Source of the DNA: Diplodia intermedia
Lineage: Eukaryota > Ascomycota > Dothideomycetes > Botryosphaeriales > Botryosphaeriaceae
Direction: 5' to 3'
NCBI GenBank assembly: GCA_021495925.1
Contig: JAKEKT010000040.1
Location: forward strand, 62,001-126,000
Length of the DNA: 64,000 bases
Position 1 is the stretch's first letter, and each line of letters opens with the position of its first letter. The position numbers and the translations under genes were made by a program. Below, one piece after another: positions 44,874-54,773 of the stretch. The notes beneath the pieces are model-generated. The model made no database searches and was not told the origin of the DNA. It worked only from the letters and a program-made list of their open reading frames with translations.

Positions 44874-45387
44874 CTTTGGGGTCGTAGGACGGGTTTTGGT
44901 GCAGGCTAGGCGGGTTTGTGGGAGGTCTTGCGAGGCGGCGGCGGTGGGCGGAGTCGAGGACGTGGATCGAGAGCGAGCGGGCGGGCGGGTAGGCGGGTGG
45001 GCGGGCGGGCGGAAACACTTCGCAGTCTCGCAGCCCTGGGCACACTTGTGCTGGCCAAAATGGGAAATCTGCGGAGGCCTATCAAGTGTCACTCGGATTC
45101 ACAAGTTTCGCAGGTAGGATTCCGTCGTACGTTGTCTCGCTCGTTGGACATTCGCGCGCGAAATGCCTCCATTGAAGGCACCGCTACCGCTACACTTCCA
45201 TTGTTTCTCTATTTGTAGAATGCTAGCCCCTCTCACATACAGCATGATAGCCGTACGTAACAATTGCACTCAAGATAGCCTGCTGGGAAATAACCCTTTT
45301 TGTCCCACCGTCGTCCGATTTTCCATCATCTATCCAGCAAGTTCTTGCCAGCCCACCAGGTGTCTGCCCATCCAAGAAGCCAAGCAG
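44874..45387. other. Intergenic with G-rich array (possible G-quadruplex)
   Basis: Between two - strand genes. At 44979-45012 the + strand has at least six GGG runs separated by 1-4 bases (GCGGGCGGGCGGGTAGGCGG and so on), about 110 bp upstream of the start of the low-complexity gene. No gene seen. Confidence 0.6.
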
Positions 45388-46695
45388 TCAAGGCGCAATA
45401 TCAAGTCTACCGTACGCAATTCGCTTCTCAAGCGTGTCGCAGATCAAATAGTGAACCGGCTCGTTAGACCTGAGGATGATGTGGCGAGCCCGCCAGCGCC
45501 ACTTGACAAGCTCCGCCGCCTGCTTGAACGTAGTCTGAAGACTTACAACTTGGGACGGCGTACTGTCTCCGGCCTGGCTCGCCTCGTGAATGGCCTGCTT
45601 CGCAGCAAAGAGGGCACAGTTGGCCGAAGCAAGCCTGGCGCAGGGCAAGCACATGCCAGCGTGCGGTGCGCAGGCAATAATCACGTCCTCGATGTAAGTG
45701 CAGGGGATGGTAGGATCTTGGGGGAGCTCGTGCAAGCAGACAAAGACCCGATCCTTGTCGCTATGCGGAGGTGCCAGCGGAGCCCTGGTGCCGAACGTCA
45801 GCGCCGCGACCAAGAGGGCGGCAGCGATTGGAGCGGCCGGCTGGGGCGGCCGAGGGGTGGGCTCGTTGTCGTTGTGGTCTCCGTTTTTGTCCCGCATAGA
45901 GGACCTCTTGCGCTTCTTACAGTCGCAATTCTCGTCCTTCTTGTTCGTCTCCTGGTCCCTGTGGTAGAAACTGCAGTGCTCCAATCTGTAGCCGCTCGTG
46001 TCGAGGGGCATGGAAGGTGTATGACCATGGGGAGCTGGAGGCAAGGGCATATACGTCTCCTTACTGCGACCAAAGGAGCCTTCGGTGCGCTTGGAATAAT
46101 GCTTCTTCCAATCATTGTTACGCAAGGACAGAGGAAGGTGGTCTCCCCTCATGCACGAAACGTTGTTCCATCCCACGTTGTTCGAATCCTCGTCTTTCTC
46201 CTCAGAATCAGATAGACCGAGATTCTCGTAGAACTTTAGCTGTTGCGTCCTGACATCCGCCTGGGCTATCTCGACAGATTTCCAGGTCTGTGCCCCATCC
46301 AGCAGAGGGGGATTGGGGTCGTGCTTGTGGCGAGCAGCAGCCTCATACTTGCTGTGACGCAGGGTGGCATAATGGCAGACCACCTGGGCAGCAATGAGTG
46401 CGGCGCAAATGGGACAGACACAGTGGCGGATGTTGTTGCTGGACGCAATCGCAAATGCCTCGGCGGTGCTCGCGGGGCTGTGGTGGAACTCGGCGGAGCA
46501 GGTATGAACGTCTTTGTACGATAGCAGGAAAGGTGCAGGGTTGATCTTGGGGTCGTCGGGGGCGGTGGCCTTGGCCGGGGCGTTTGCGATGGACCTAGGC
46601 GTCGGGATAGGTGGACCCAAATTCAGCGGACTGTTTGGCTGTGCCTTCTTTTTGAGCCTGGAGGGCCCTGGAAGCTTGCCCGGATCCCACGCCAT
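45388..46695 (-). CDS. Hypothetical protein with Cys/His cluster, 435 aa
   Basis: One exon from the ATG at 46695 (MAWDPGKLPGPSRLKKKAQP). Pro/Ser-rich start, then a cluster IRHCVCPICAALIAAQVVCH at about 89-108, with C-x-C-x2-C and a following Cys-His that could bind zinc. A basic stretch CDCKKRKRSS near 256-265 looks like a nuclear signal. A second half with CAPHAGMCLPCARLASANCA and LVKWRWRARHIILR also holds spaced cysteines. It is not a family I recognise. A long frame on the other strand overlaps it, but has the composition of a mirror. Possible chromatin- or RNA-binding factor, by inference only. Confidence 0.65.
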   Translation of the reverse strand: MAWDPGKLPGPSRLKKKAQPNSPLNLGPPIPTPRSIANAPAKATAPDDPKINPAPFLLSYKDVHTCSAEFHHSPASTAEAFAIASSNNIRHCVCPICAALIAAQVVCHYATLRHSKYEAAARHKHDPNPPLLDGAQTWKSVEIAQADVRTQQLKFYENLGLSDSEEKDEDSNNVGWNNVSCMRGDHLPLSLRNNDWKKHYSKRTEGSFGRSKETYMPLPPAPHGHTPSMPLDTSGYRLEHCSFYHRDQETNKKDENCDCKKRKRSSMRDKNGDHNDNEPTPRPPQPAAPIAAALLVAALTFGTRAPLAPPHSDKDRVFVCLHELPQDPTIPCTYIEDVIIACAPHAGMCLPCARLASANCALFAAKQAIHEASQAGDSTPSQVVSLQTTFKQAAELVKWRWRARHIILRSNEPVHYLICDTLEKRIAYGRLDIAP

Positions 46696-48141
46696 TGCCG
46701 CTCGCTAATGCCAACTGCGGGTGATGAATGGAGGCTGAGATCTGACGACGGGAGGGTTGGAATTTTGACGGTTGGAGAAAGGCGTCAAGACCGGTGGTCA
46801 ACGGAAAACTTGGAAAGGTAGAAGTGAACGGACAGGAAGCATCGGGGCGAGTCCGCCTTGGTCAACACCACGGCTAATTCTCGCTTGTTGCTGCGTCTTC
46901 GCCTGCGACAACCACTTACCACCCGGCACCGCCACCGCCCCTCTACTCCTGAGTTACATAAGGTTTGGCGAGTAGCAGATTTTTCACTAGCAGCGTAGCC
47001 CGTAACAGCCATAGCAGCAGTAGCAGCAAACAACACGACATCGTTTATATCTGGGTATTAACACCAAGTAAGTTAATCGTCCTTCTGCTCGAGAAACAGG
47101 GTATGAGCGGACGACTGACGGCTCTAAGTATCTCTGTCTAGATAGCATCTTGACTGATTACGATCCACCCTCTTCCATCTATCTATGGCGTTGCGCCTTT
47201 CGACAATGGCCTCCCTGCTCGTTGTGATCTTGGGCCTTTCCGTGTCGAATGAAACCTGTCAAAGATGAGTATCTCCCCGTGGTGAATAGGAGCAGCCAAA
47301 GGAGCGTGCTAATTACTTTGAGCCACAGACTGAGCTGCAACGCGGCACGCTCTCTCTTCACGACCTCCAGATCCATCCACGCACCTTTACGCCCACCAGA
47401 CGCACCGCATCATGTCATCCGCCTCGCTCACGATCTCTGCGGCCGATATCGCCATCCTTCTTGCTTTACTGCTACTTGTGGTCTTCGGCGGCCAGGCTGA
47501 TCCCCGGTCGCGCCAGCGCGCTTGGTGTCGGCTTCGCGATCGTTGCGCTGCTGGCCGACATCGCCGCAGCCGCCATTTCCGTCTCCGTCCAGGTGGTTTC
47601 CGTCTCGGCCTCTGGTGCTAGGCTACCATATGATGTTTTGGCTTCTCTCGTCGCTGGATCGGACTGGATGATGCAGTCTGGTTGTGGGAAGTCCGTAGCG
47701 TCAACCGTGGTGTCGACGGTTTTGCTTGTGGCGGTACGGGTGCGCTTGGTGCGGTGGTACTGATGTGCTCTCAAATAATTTAGGGAGATCTAGACTGTTC
47801 TGGAGCTGATGTTTGCTCTGGATCCTGAGATCGCGTTGATACCATTGCATCGGAAGGCCCTCTGCGCCCCCAAAACCCTCGCTCCCTTTCCTGGACCGAA
47901 GACTCCTCGACCCCCACACCGCTTCAGCGCTACTCTCACATAAAAAATGATTTAGCGAAGTTGCTGCACTGGTCAGACATTTGTCAAGCCATTCAAGCTG
48001 CGACCCCAGCAGGATACGGCGGGGCTGTTTCGGTTCAACTCCACCAATCATATCGTACCACGTCTATGCAAATCGTACTGCTGCAACAACTCTAGGCAAC
48101 AGTCTGTGGCGGAGCAAGGCTGAATCTCTAAGGGTTCTTGG
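46696..48141. other. Intergenic region between Cys/His protein and HET gene
   Basis: 1.4 kb. Apart from the broken membrane-protein frame at 47.41-47.76 kb, nothing gene-like was seen. Confidence 0.5.
47412..47763 (+). pseudogene. Possible small membrane protein split by a frameshift
   Basis: The ATG at 47412 opens MSSASLTISAADIAILLALL, a hydrophobic helix. After about residue 28 the frame becomes Arg-rich and unlikely. The +1 register then continues the protein-like text: RLIPGRASALGVGFAIVALL, ADIAAAAISVSVQVVSVSAS, down to a stop at 47763. No intron of normal size fits the switch, near 47470-47500. It reads as a two-helix protein of about 115 aa broken by an indel, or a sequencing slip. No family is recognised. 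Confidence 0.35.
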
Positions 48142-50331
48142 ATGGAGGCGTCTGTCTTCTCACAACTCCCACATTTCCCCCAGACATGGGCTGTTTTCCA
48201 CGATTCTCTCCATGAAACGAACCACACCATGGACAGACCATACTACCAATGTCTTGAGCACTCCCAGACCCGAGTAGTGGAGCTTCTTCCAGGAGCCTAC
48301 AAAGACAAGATTGTCTGTCAAATTTACCCCATCAAAATTTCCAATGGAGGCTACAAAGCTCTTTCGTACGTCTGGGGCTCGACCAAGAATCCGGAGCCCA
48401 TATCCCTTCAGGGTTTCCAGCACAACGTCACGAAGAACCTTGCACAAGCTCTCAGGCGACTCCGTGAGCGGGACCGTATTGTGACCTTATGGATTGATGC
48501 CCTTTCGATCAACCAGGAGGACTCCAGCGAGAGGGGCTCTCAGGTCCAAGCGATGCGCGACATCTACGAAAACGCAGAAGAAGTCCTTGTCTATCTGGGA
48601 GAGCCACGAGGCTGGCGTTCGTCTCAGAAGGACAAATACAATACCACCCCCATGGACATCACAGCAAACGCAGCGGTTCTCGACGCCTTTGTGGCGAAAT
48701 ATTCAACCTCTGTGGCCAGTGGAAATGCGAAACCTGAACCGGAGACACCCAATGTCGTGGAAGACATGTTCGCTTTCTTGGGGATTCTTGCACGAGACCA
48801 CGACATTTTCCGAGACCGCAAAATCCACATTGATCGGTTGCCGGGATTGCACCACAGTGATGAGCTCTTTGAGGAGATGAGGATGCTCTTGAATTTGCCT
48901 TGGTGGAGGCGGATTTGGACCGTTCAAGAAGTTGTGGTTCCATCCAGGGTTGGTGTCATTTACGGGATGATGCGAATACCATGGCACACACTCAGTCTTG
49001 CGGTCAGATGTTACAGCTCTCACATGGAAACTTGCTGCAGGAATGTCCCCGGGCTACCTCGACGGAACAAAATTGTTCTCGCAGGATTTACCAACGAGGT
49101 ATTGGCCATCAATCGCTCCCGCTCACAATATCAATCAAAGACATCTACACAAACATTGTTGTCACTGCTCAAGACTTTTGGAGGACGCAAATCTTCAGAT
49201 CCAAGAGACAAGTTGTATGCGCTGCTTGGTCTTGCAAATGACGAAGTGGCCGGCCATATCTTCGCGGATTACAGCAAGCATGAAGCGCAGGTTTTCAGCG
49301 ATGCTACAATCATGTTCATCAGAGACACTAGGGCCCTGGAACTGCTCGTATCGGATCGAAGCCATAAGACCAACCGGTCTCTACCTTCATGGATTCCAGA
49401 CTGGTCTGTTCCTGAAGGGAGACGTGCTATGAACAAGTTTCGGGGATCCGATCCTTACCCTAGAGCAGAAGAACCTCTCAACATTGTCCAATACCGGCTG
49501 CCTAACGATTTATGGATCTTGACTGCTTCAGGAGCTGTATTTTGTGGCCAAGGGAGTGATTCTCAAAAGATTTTTGGTGGCATGACAAGGGCACTCAAGC
49601 TTCCAATGCGGCATTCATACTCGGAACCTACCATTTTCGCCGTCGAAATAAACACCCCCAACGCTGCAGAGTACCAAAGTTTTCTCGGTGTAACCACCAA
49701 AGAGGTCGATGTAGTGAGCGAAGTTGGTGACGTCGTGGGAGCGACGGACCTGGACACTGATTGGGACTTTCTCGAGGAATGCGCACGAACATTTGGCAAA
49801 ACAGGTTCATATACGTCTGAGGACTATCTTCGAGCAATTTGTGCTAATCGACTATATCAATTCGGTGATCAGCGTAAAGATGTTCTTCATGAAGACTTTC
49901 CGCATATATATGGTTGGCTTGAGTCACAACTTCGACGCAAAAAAGCAGGCTCCTTTCCGCACCTGCACCGCATAATCAGAGAGACAACCGACAAGTGTGG
50001 GTCATTCGAGATCTTTCTGACCTCTTGGTATAATTTTTCAGATACCATATACCTGGCAACGACCGGAAGACGAGTCTTCATGACGGCAGGATCAAAGATA
50101 GGGCTGGGACCTCAAGATGTCCAAAAAGGTGATATTGTTAAGCATGTAAGAGGTTCTGAGAGTCCATTTGTTCTCAGAAAAGCTCCAGCCTTCAGTTTTG
50201 TATCAACCTGCGAGATCGAAGTTGCGAACTCTTCCCCTACTGAAAAGCAACCTCGAAACATCGAGATTGAAGGAAGCAACATGTTTTTATTGATCGGCGA
50301 TTGTTATCTCCATGGAAATTCTGAGAATTAA
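48142..50331 (+). CDS. HET-domain (heterokaryon incompatibility) protein
   Basis: One exon, 729 aa from ATG 48142; MDRPYY at 48229 is an alternative start of 700 aa. The HET domain runs about residues 65-270: YKALSYVWGS (71-80), NLAQALRRLRERDRIVTLWI, DALSINQEDSSERGSQVQAM, DIYENAEEVLVYLGEP, then LLNLPWWRRIWTVQEVVVPS. This is the standard order of the domain. The C-terminal part has SDPRDKLYALLGLAND and PDYSK-type text (IFADYSKHEAQVFSDATIMF), which is usual for the family, and ends with GDIVKHVRGSESPFVLRKAP. HET proteins trigger growth arrest or cell death when unlike strains fuse; many copies have no known partner. No disabling mutation is seen. Confidence 0.9.
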   Translation: MEASVFSQLPHFPQTWAVFHDSLHETNHTMDRPYYQCLEHSQTRVVELLPGAYKDKIVCQIYPIKISNGGYKALSYVWGSTKNPEPISLQGFQHNVTKNLAQALRRLRERDRIVTLWIDALSINQEDSSERGSQVQAMRDIYENAEEVLVYLGEPRGWRSSQKDKYNTTPMDITANAAVLDAFVAKYSTSVASGNAKPEPETPNVVEDMFAFLGILARDHDIFRDRKIHIDRLPGLHHSDELFEEMRMLLNLPWWRRIWTVQEVVVPSRVGVIYGMMRIPWHTLSLAVRCYSSHMETCCRNVPGLPRRNKIVLAGFTNEVLAINRSRSQYQSKTSTQTLLSLLKTFGGRKSSDPRDKLYALLGLANDEVAGHIFADYSKHEAQVFSDATIMFIRDTRALELLVSDRSHKTNRSLPSWIPDWSVPEGRRAMNKFRGSDPYPRAEEPLNIVQYRLPNDLWILTASGAVFCGQGSDSQKIFGGMTRALKLPMRHSYSEPTIFAVEINTPNAAEYQSFLGVTTKEVDVVSEVGDVVGATDLDTDWDFLEECARTFGKTGSYTSEDYLRAICANRLYQFGDQRKDVLHEDFPHIYGWLESQLRRKKAGSFPHLHRIIRETTDKCGSFEIFLTSWYNFSDTIYLATTGRRVFMTAGSKIGLGPQDVQKGDIVKHVRGSESPFVLRKAPAFSFVSTCEIEVANSSPTEKQPRNIEIEGSNMFLLIGDCYLHGNSEN

Positions 50332-50808
50332 AATTGGGAAGATGCCGAGATAAGTTTTCTTACTTAGCGGCGGGAAGGCTTGATTCATCTCCTACTACGT
50401 TGTCCGACATTTTGCAGGGTTCGAGTATGCAATTTATCGTTATCGTTGTTGTTCCTGTTAATAATATGCTTGGACATGAAGTGAAAGTGTGGCTTCCGGC
50501 TCGAACCGGCCGTCTGTTAGGAACCGGCTTGCGGAATAGCTTCGGGATATAACTGGACCATAGGTTGGTTGCATGAGCGGCATGTTGAAAAGTGGTCATA
50601 GATTTCCTCAAAATGGGCTGGCCGCTCATCAGCATCACATGTGGGCAAACAACCTGATAACAGCGAGCCATTTCCAGCCTACTGGCTACAAAAGCATACT
50701 GACAGTTGCACCATTAGAAATATTAGACGACATCGAGGAGAGCAGAGGAGGCTCATCAATGATACCCCACTGCCAATCCTTTCACAGAACCTCCAGCCCT
50801 TCTCTCAC
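50332..50808. other. Convergent 3' flanks of HET gene and SLD7
   Basis: 477 bp, no gene seen. Confidence 0.6.
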
Positions 50809-52440
50809 TCAGCCAGCCAGCCTCCTCGTCCCCGGCGTATGCACTCTTCTTGCACCAGCCTCTGTCTTCGCACCTTCAAAGTATTCCGTCCTCTGCCCGA
50901 ACGGACTCGTCTCAGTCCCGCCAGTAGGCGTGCCGAATGACTGCTGTTGTGGCACCGACGTGGCCATAACGCTCGACGACGGCTGATCGACCGATGCCGC
51001 AAGCGGATCGGTGCAAAATATTGCGAGCAGCTTGTCCACCGTTTCGCGTAGCTGATCCATGTATAGAGTAAGAGGCTCGGTAGTAATATGGTTGCGCTGC
51101 CACCGTCAGCGAAGCCCTCAAACCAAGACACAATCGGCATCTTCAGAACGGCGGCAGGGACCAGAAAAAGTGTACTTACCATCGCGAAGACCGTCCCGCG
51201 ATACGCCTGATGATACACAAGCTTATACTCCTCATCCCTCGCGGCATCGTCCCCATCCCCCAGCCCAGCCGCCGCCGCCGCCGCAACATCCGACGAAGAC
51301 GCCACCGAGGCCTTCCGCACAGCAGCCCCCTTCTTCCTCTGTTGCTGCAGCCCATACATGCGCATCCCCGCCATGACCAGCCTCGAAATGACATCCTTAT
51401 TCCTCGCCTCGACACCCTGTTGCCCGGAAGACCCTCCTCCATCCACATCCCCCACCCCCACCACCACCCTCCCCAAGCTCGACGTCCTCTTCCCCACGCC
51501 CACGCCCGCCGACACCCCACCAACACCAAAACCAACACCAACACTCAAACTCGGCGACCGCGACAACGGCCTCCCACCACCACTCGACGCCGACGCCGAC
51601 GACGGTCCGGGGGCTCCGCCACCGCCGCCGACACCCGACCCCGCCGCCGCCGCGGCGATGCTCTCGCCGCCGTGGCGACGCGCGCGCTTGCGGCGCTCGG
51701 TCGCGGCGTCGAAGAGGGAGGAGACGGAGGCGCGTTTGCGGTCGTTGGTGGTGGTGGTGGTGATGGTGGTGGTAGATGGTGGTTGCGGGTGCCAGAAAAG
51801 GGGGCGGAATTCGGCTTCCGGCAGGGCGGTGAGGTCGTCGTGGTCGTGGTCGTGGCGGCCGGGGGATGTTGGTGGGGTTGTTGCTGTTGAGGGGTTATGG
51901 TTTTGCAGGAGGGCGGAGGAGAGGGGGAGGGCGCGGAGGACGAGGGAGGAGGGCGATGGTGGTGGTGGTGGTGGTGGTGGTGATGATGATGATGTGGTGG
52001 TTGAGGATGTGGCGTAGAATAGTAATTCTGTGAGGGGCGGGCTGCTGGTGGTGGGAGCTGATCCGCGGACTTCTACCAGGATGCCGATGGGTGACTGGGC
52101 GGTGGAGGCGTGCTGCCACCACGGCAGGTCTGAATCTTTGGCGGCTGCATGGCCAGCGCTGAGAAGGAGGGCGCTGAACCAGTCTTCAGTAGCATCGTTG
52201 TCGGCGTAGACGTCGAATGGGCGGTCGATGGCCAGGTAAAGCGGGATGCGTGCGATGTCGACGCAAGCCAAGAAATGGAGAGACGCGTGCTGCAGGATCG
52301 GCTCTACGGCGCGTGTTGCAACGAGCTGGACACCTGCGAAGCCTGGTCAGCGCGAGTAGTCGGGCTTGATGGGGCTATCTACCCGTAGCACTGCGCCCAT
52401 TTGAGAGTTCGATGTCGCCCGCCCAGGCCAAGAGATCCAT
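50809..52440 (-). CDS. SLD7: DNA replication initiation factor SLD7
   Basis: Partner of Sld3 in loading Cdc45 at origins. Three exons, 52440-52383, 52333-51180 and 51096-50809, give 499 aa. It starts MDLLAWAGDIELSNGRSATG, then the N-terminal domain ACVDIARIPLYLAIDRPFDV, DWFSALLLSAG, PWWQHAS, SPIGILVEVRG and LTELLFYA. A long variable middle follows (poly-Pro, Ser/Thr, His/Asp and Gly/Val runs). The conserved C-terminal domain spans about residues 320-430: ISRLVMAGMRMYGLQQQRKK, then EYKLVYHQAYRGTVFAM spliced to RNHITTEPLTLYMDQLRETV and KLLAIFCTDPL. The first intron can use either of two in-frame AGs; I chose the one with a normal branch distance (49 bp intron). The tail after residue 440 is unconserved. 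Confidence 0.9.
51957..51996. repeat. GGT/GAT trinucleotide tract in SLD7
   Basis: (GGT)n then (GAT)n on the + strand. On the coding - strand it gives a Ser/Thr run followed by eight prolines in the variable part of SLD7. Confidence 0.75.
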
Positions 52441-52607
52441 GGCGGAGAAGTTGTGGGGTGGCCCCGCCTGGCGTCGAAGTTTCGGGTTGACGCGTCGCGA
52501 CGCGTCTGGACACCCGCCATCACATGACCCAGCCTGAAGATCTTCACTGAAATTGTTCGTGCGATCTGCATTCAAGTCCTGATTCATTTCGAAACATTAT
52601 TGCGGAT

Positions 52608-54483
52608 TTACGAGGAAGTCCACCGTTTCCAGAACTTCCATCCTCCCTTTTCGCCGCGTTCCTTGCCCTTCTTGCTTCCTATCCTCCACCAATACAGAGG
52701 CAACCCGGCCACAATGAAAGCCAGTACAATCAATGTCTGAACAGGCTCTGCAATGACCGCCCTGCTTACAAGGAACAGACTCACGCAGCAGAAAATCGTA
52801 GGCGTCGTGATCCAAGTCTTGTACGGCCTCTCCAGCTCCGGCTCCCTGACTCTCAACACAATGAGGCCCAAGACAGTGAAGAAGTAGAACGTGTAGCCCG
52901 CAACACCGTAGAACGTGACCAGCGTGTTGAACTCGCCAATGATGATATAGACGGCCGTGAGCCCAGCATTCAGCATCATGGCATTGATGGGCGTGAAGAA
53001 CATGCCAACGTCGTCAGAAATCATCCGGACAAACCGTCCAGGCTGCCGCCCTCCCCGGCTCCCGAGCCGCACAGCAGTCCGCTTTCCAACCCCAATCCTG
53101 CCGAACAACTCAGGCAGATATCCTTCCTTGCCCGCTGCATACACCAGCCGTCCGCTGGTGAACGTCGTTGCATTCAGCGCTCCAAAACAGCTGCCGCCAA
53201 CGGCAAGGGCAAGGATGAGAGATCCAATCGGTCCAAGCACCTGGGAACCGAATGCCACGGCCACTGTGTTGCTGGATTCTATCGTCGACGACGGGAGGAC
53301 GAGGAAGTATGCGACGTTTGCGAGGAGGTAGCTGAGAATGACAAGGGGCAGCGAGCTGTGGATGACTCGCGGGAGGTCACGAGTGGGATTCACGAATTCC
53401 CCCGTTACATAATTAACCTGCCGTCTATTAGCAAAGAGGCAGCGTTGCTGGGGGCAGACGTACATTATCCCAGCCGTCAAAGGCCCACAGTCCCGCGTAA
53501 AGAGCAACGGCCAGGTTGGAGATGTTGTCGTTTGTTCCTTCAAACCAGCTCTTGGTCTTCCACTCGGTGCTTGCGTCTCCCTTCCATGACCAGCCCGTGG
53601 CCGCGACGACGATGCCAGTGATTGTGACGCCAATCAAGGCAACGAACTTGAGGAACATGAAAAAGTCGGCGCTCCGGGTGCCGAGTTTGGTGGAAACGCA
53701 ATTGAGGAAGGTCACGAGGATCAGGCCGCCGAGCGCAACGCCCTTGTTGAGCCAGAAGCTGATCTCCATGGCGTCGGGGCCAATGACGGCGCGCACGCAG
53801 TACTCGCCGAAGATGATGGCGATGATGGCGGCAGAGCCGGGCTTCAGGACCATGACGGCGCACCACGTGAACAGGAAGCCGGCCCATTCGCCGAAAATCT
53901 TGGACAAGTAGACCTGGGCACCGCCGTTCAGCGGGATGGCGCCTCCCAGCTCTGCATAACTCGCGGCGCCGGTCCAGGCCAGCACACCCGCAACCACCCA
54001 GACTATGAGCGCAGCCCCTGGCGACCCGGCATTCGCATTGACCTGGCTGGGCGACGAGAAGATGCCGGAGCCGATGATCAGGCCAATGACCAGCGACAGG
54101 CCGTTCAGGTAGGTGAGCGACTTGTGTTTCTCCAGCGAGCCGCCGTGGAGGGCGTTGGCAGACTCGAAGTCGGTGGTGTCGGGCGCGCCCAGGGCAGTGT
54201 AGCCGCCGGCGGTGGTGGACAGCGGGAAGAGGTTGGTAGCGAAGTCAAAGGCGGACGAGACCGAGTAGGAGCGGCCATGGCGGCCCAGGCCGGCGGGGTT
54301 CTGCTCGTTGAGAGGGTCCTCTTCGTCCAGCGACAGGCGACGCGAGGAGGCGGCGCCCGAGTCGGAGGACAGCGACGTGCGGCGCGAAGGTTGCGACGAA
54401 GAGGCAAGGGAGGCTAGCTCGAGCGAGTCGCGGAGCGGCTCGCGGGTGGACAGGTTGGCATAGCCGCCGACGGAGCGAGACAT
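52608..54483 (-). CDS. LAT-type amino-acid permease (methionine permease MUP1/MUP3-like)
   Basis: Twelve-helix APC-superfamily transporter of the L-type/methionine permease branch; probably imports methionine or other neutral amino acids across the plasma membrane. Two exons, 54483-53464 and 53417-52608, with a 46-bp intron, give 609 aa. Residues 1-125 form a Ser-rich cytosolic tail. The core begins LTYLNGLSLVIGLIIGSGIF with the family GSGIF signature, then AGVLAWTGAASYAELGGAIP, NGGAQVYLSKIFGEWAGFLF, YAGLWAFDGWDNVNYVTGEF, and ends near YTFYFFTVLGLIVLRVREPE and LPLYWWRIGSKKGKERGEKG. The ATG at 54483 (MSRSVGGY) is the first in frame. Its start lies 290 bp from that of mitochondrial LeuRS, on the other strand, so the two share a promoter region. 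Confidence 0.9.
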
Positions 54484-54773
54484 GGCGGGCGTGAGGGCGT
54501 GGTGGGAGAGGGAGGCTAGCTGGGAGGCAGACGACAGCACGCCATGCCGGTCGAAGGAGAGGAAAAGTCGCGGGGATGGCAGGTCGCAGGTTGCGGACTT
54601 GGCGCAGGGGAGACTGGAGATTGACTGACGCGCCGAAGCTCAGACTAGCGCGCGAGCCAAGCCGCGCCCAAGGCTTGACCCGGCGCGAACTTTTTGCCCG
54701 CCGCCGCCGCCCTACAGATCGATCCCCACGCGCATCATGCTCCTCCGCTGACGTGCGCCGCCGCTCCCAGCAG
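54484..54773. promoter_or_regulatory. Bidirectional promoter: amino-acid permease / mitochondrial LeuRS
   Basis: 290 bp between divergent start codons, GC-rich with no TATA seen. It holds a short upstream ATG (54736; stop after four codons) on the LeuRS side, which may tune its translation. Confidence 0.6.

Noticed and set aside
45163..46215. + strand frame of 350 codons
   Set aside because: Overlaps the 435-aa - strand protein; its Val/Arg-rich text lacks protein-like order. Not fully excluded.
52343..52382. 40-bp version of SLD7 intron 1
   Set aside because: The branch site would sit three bases from the AG; the next in-frame AG gives a normal 49-bp intron.
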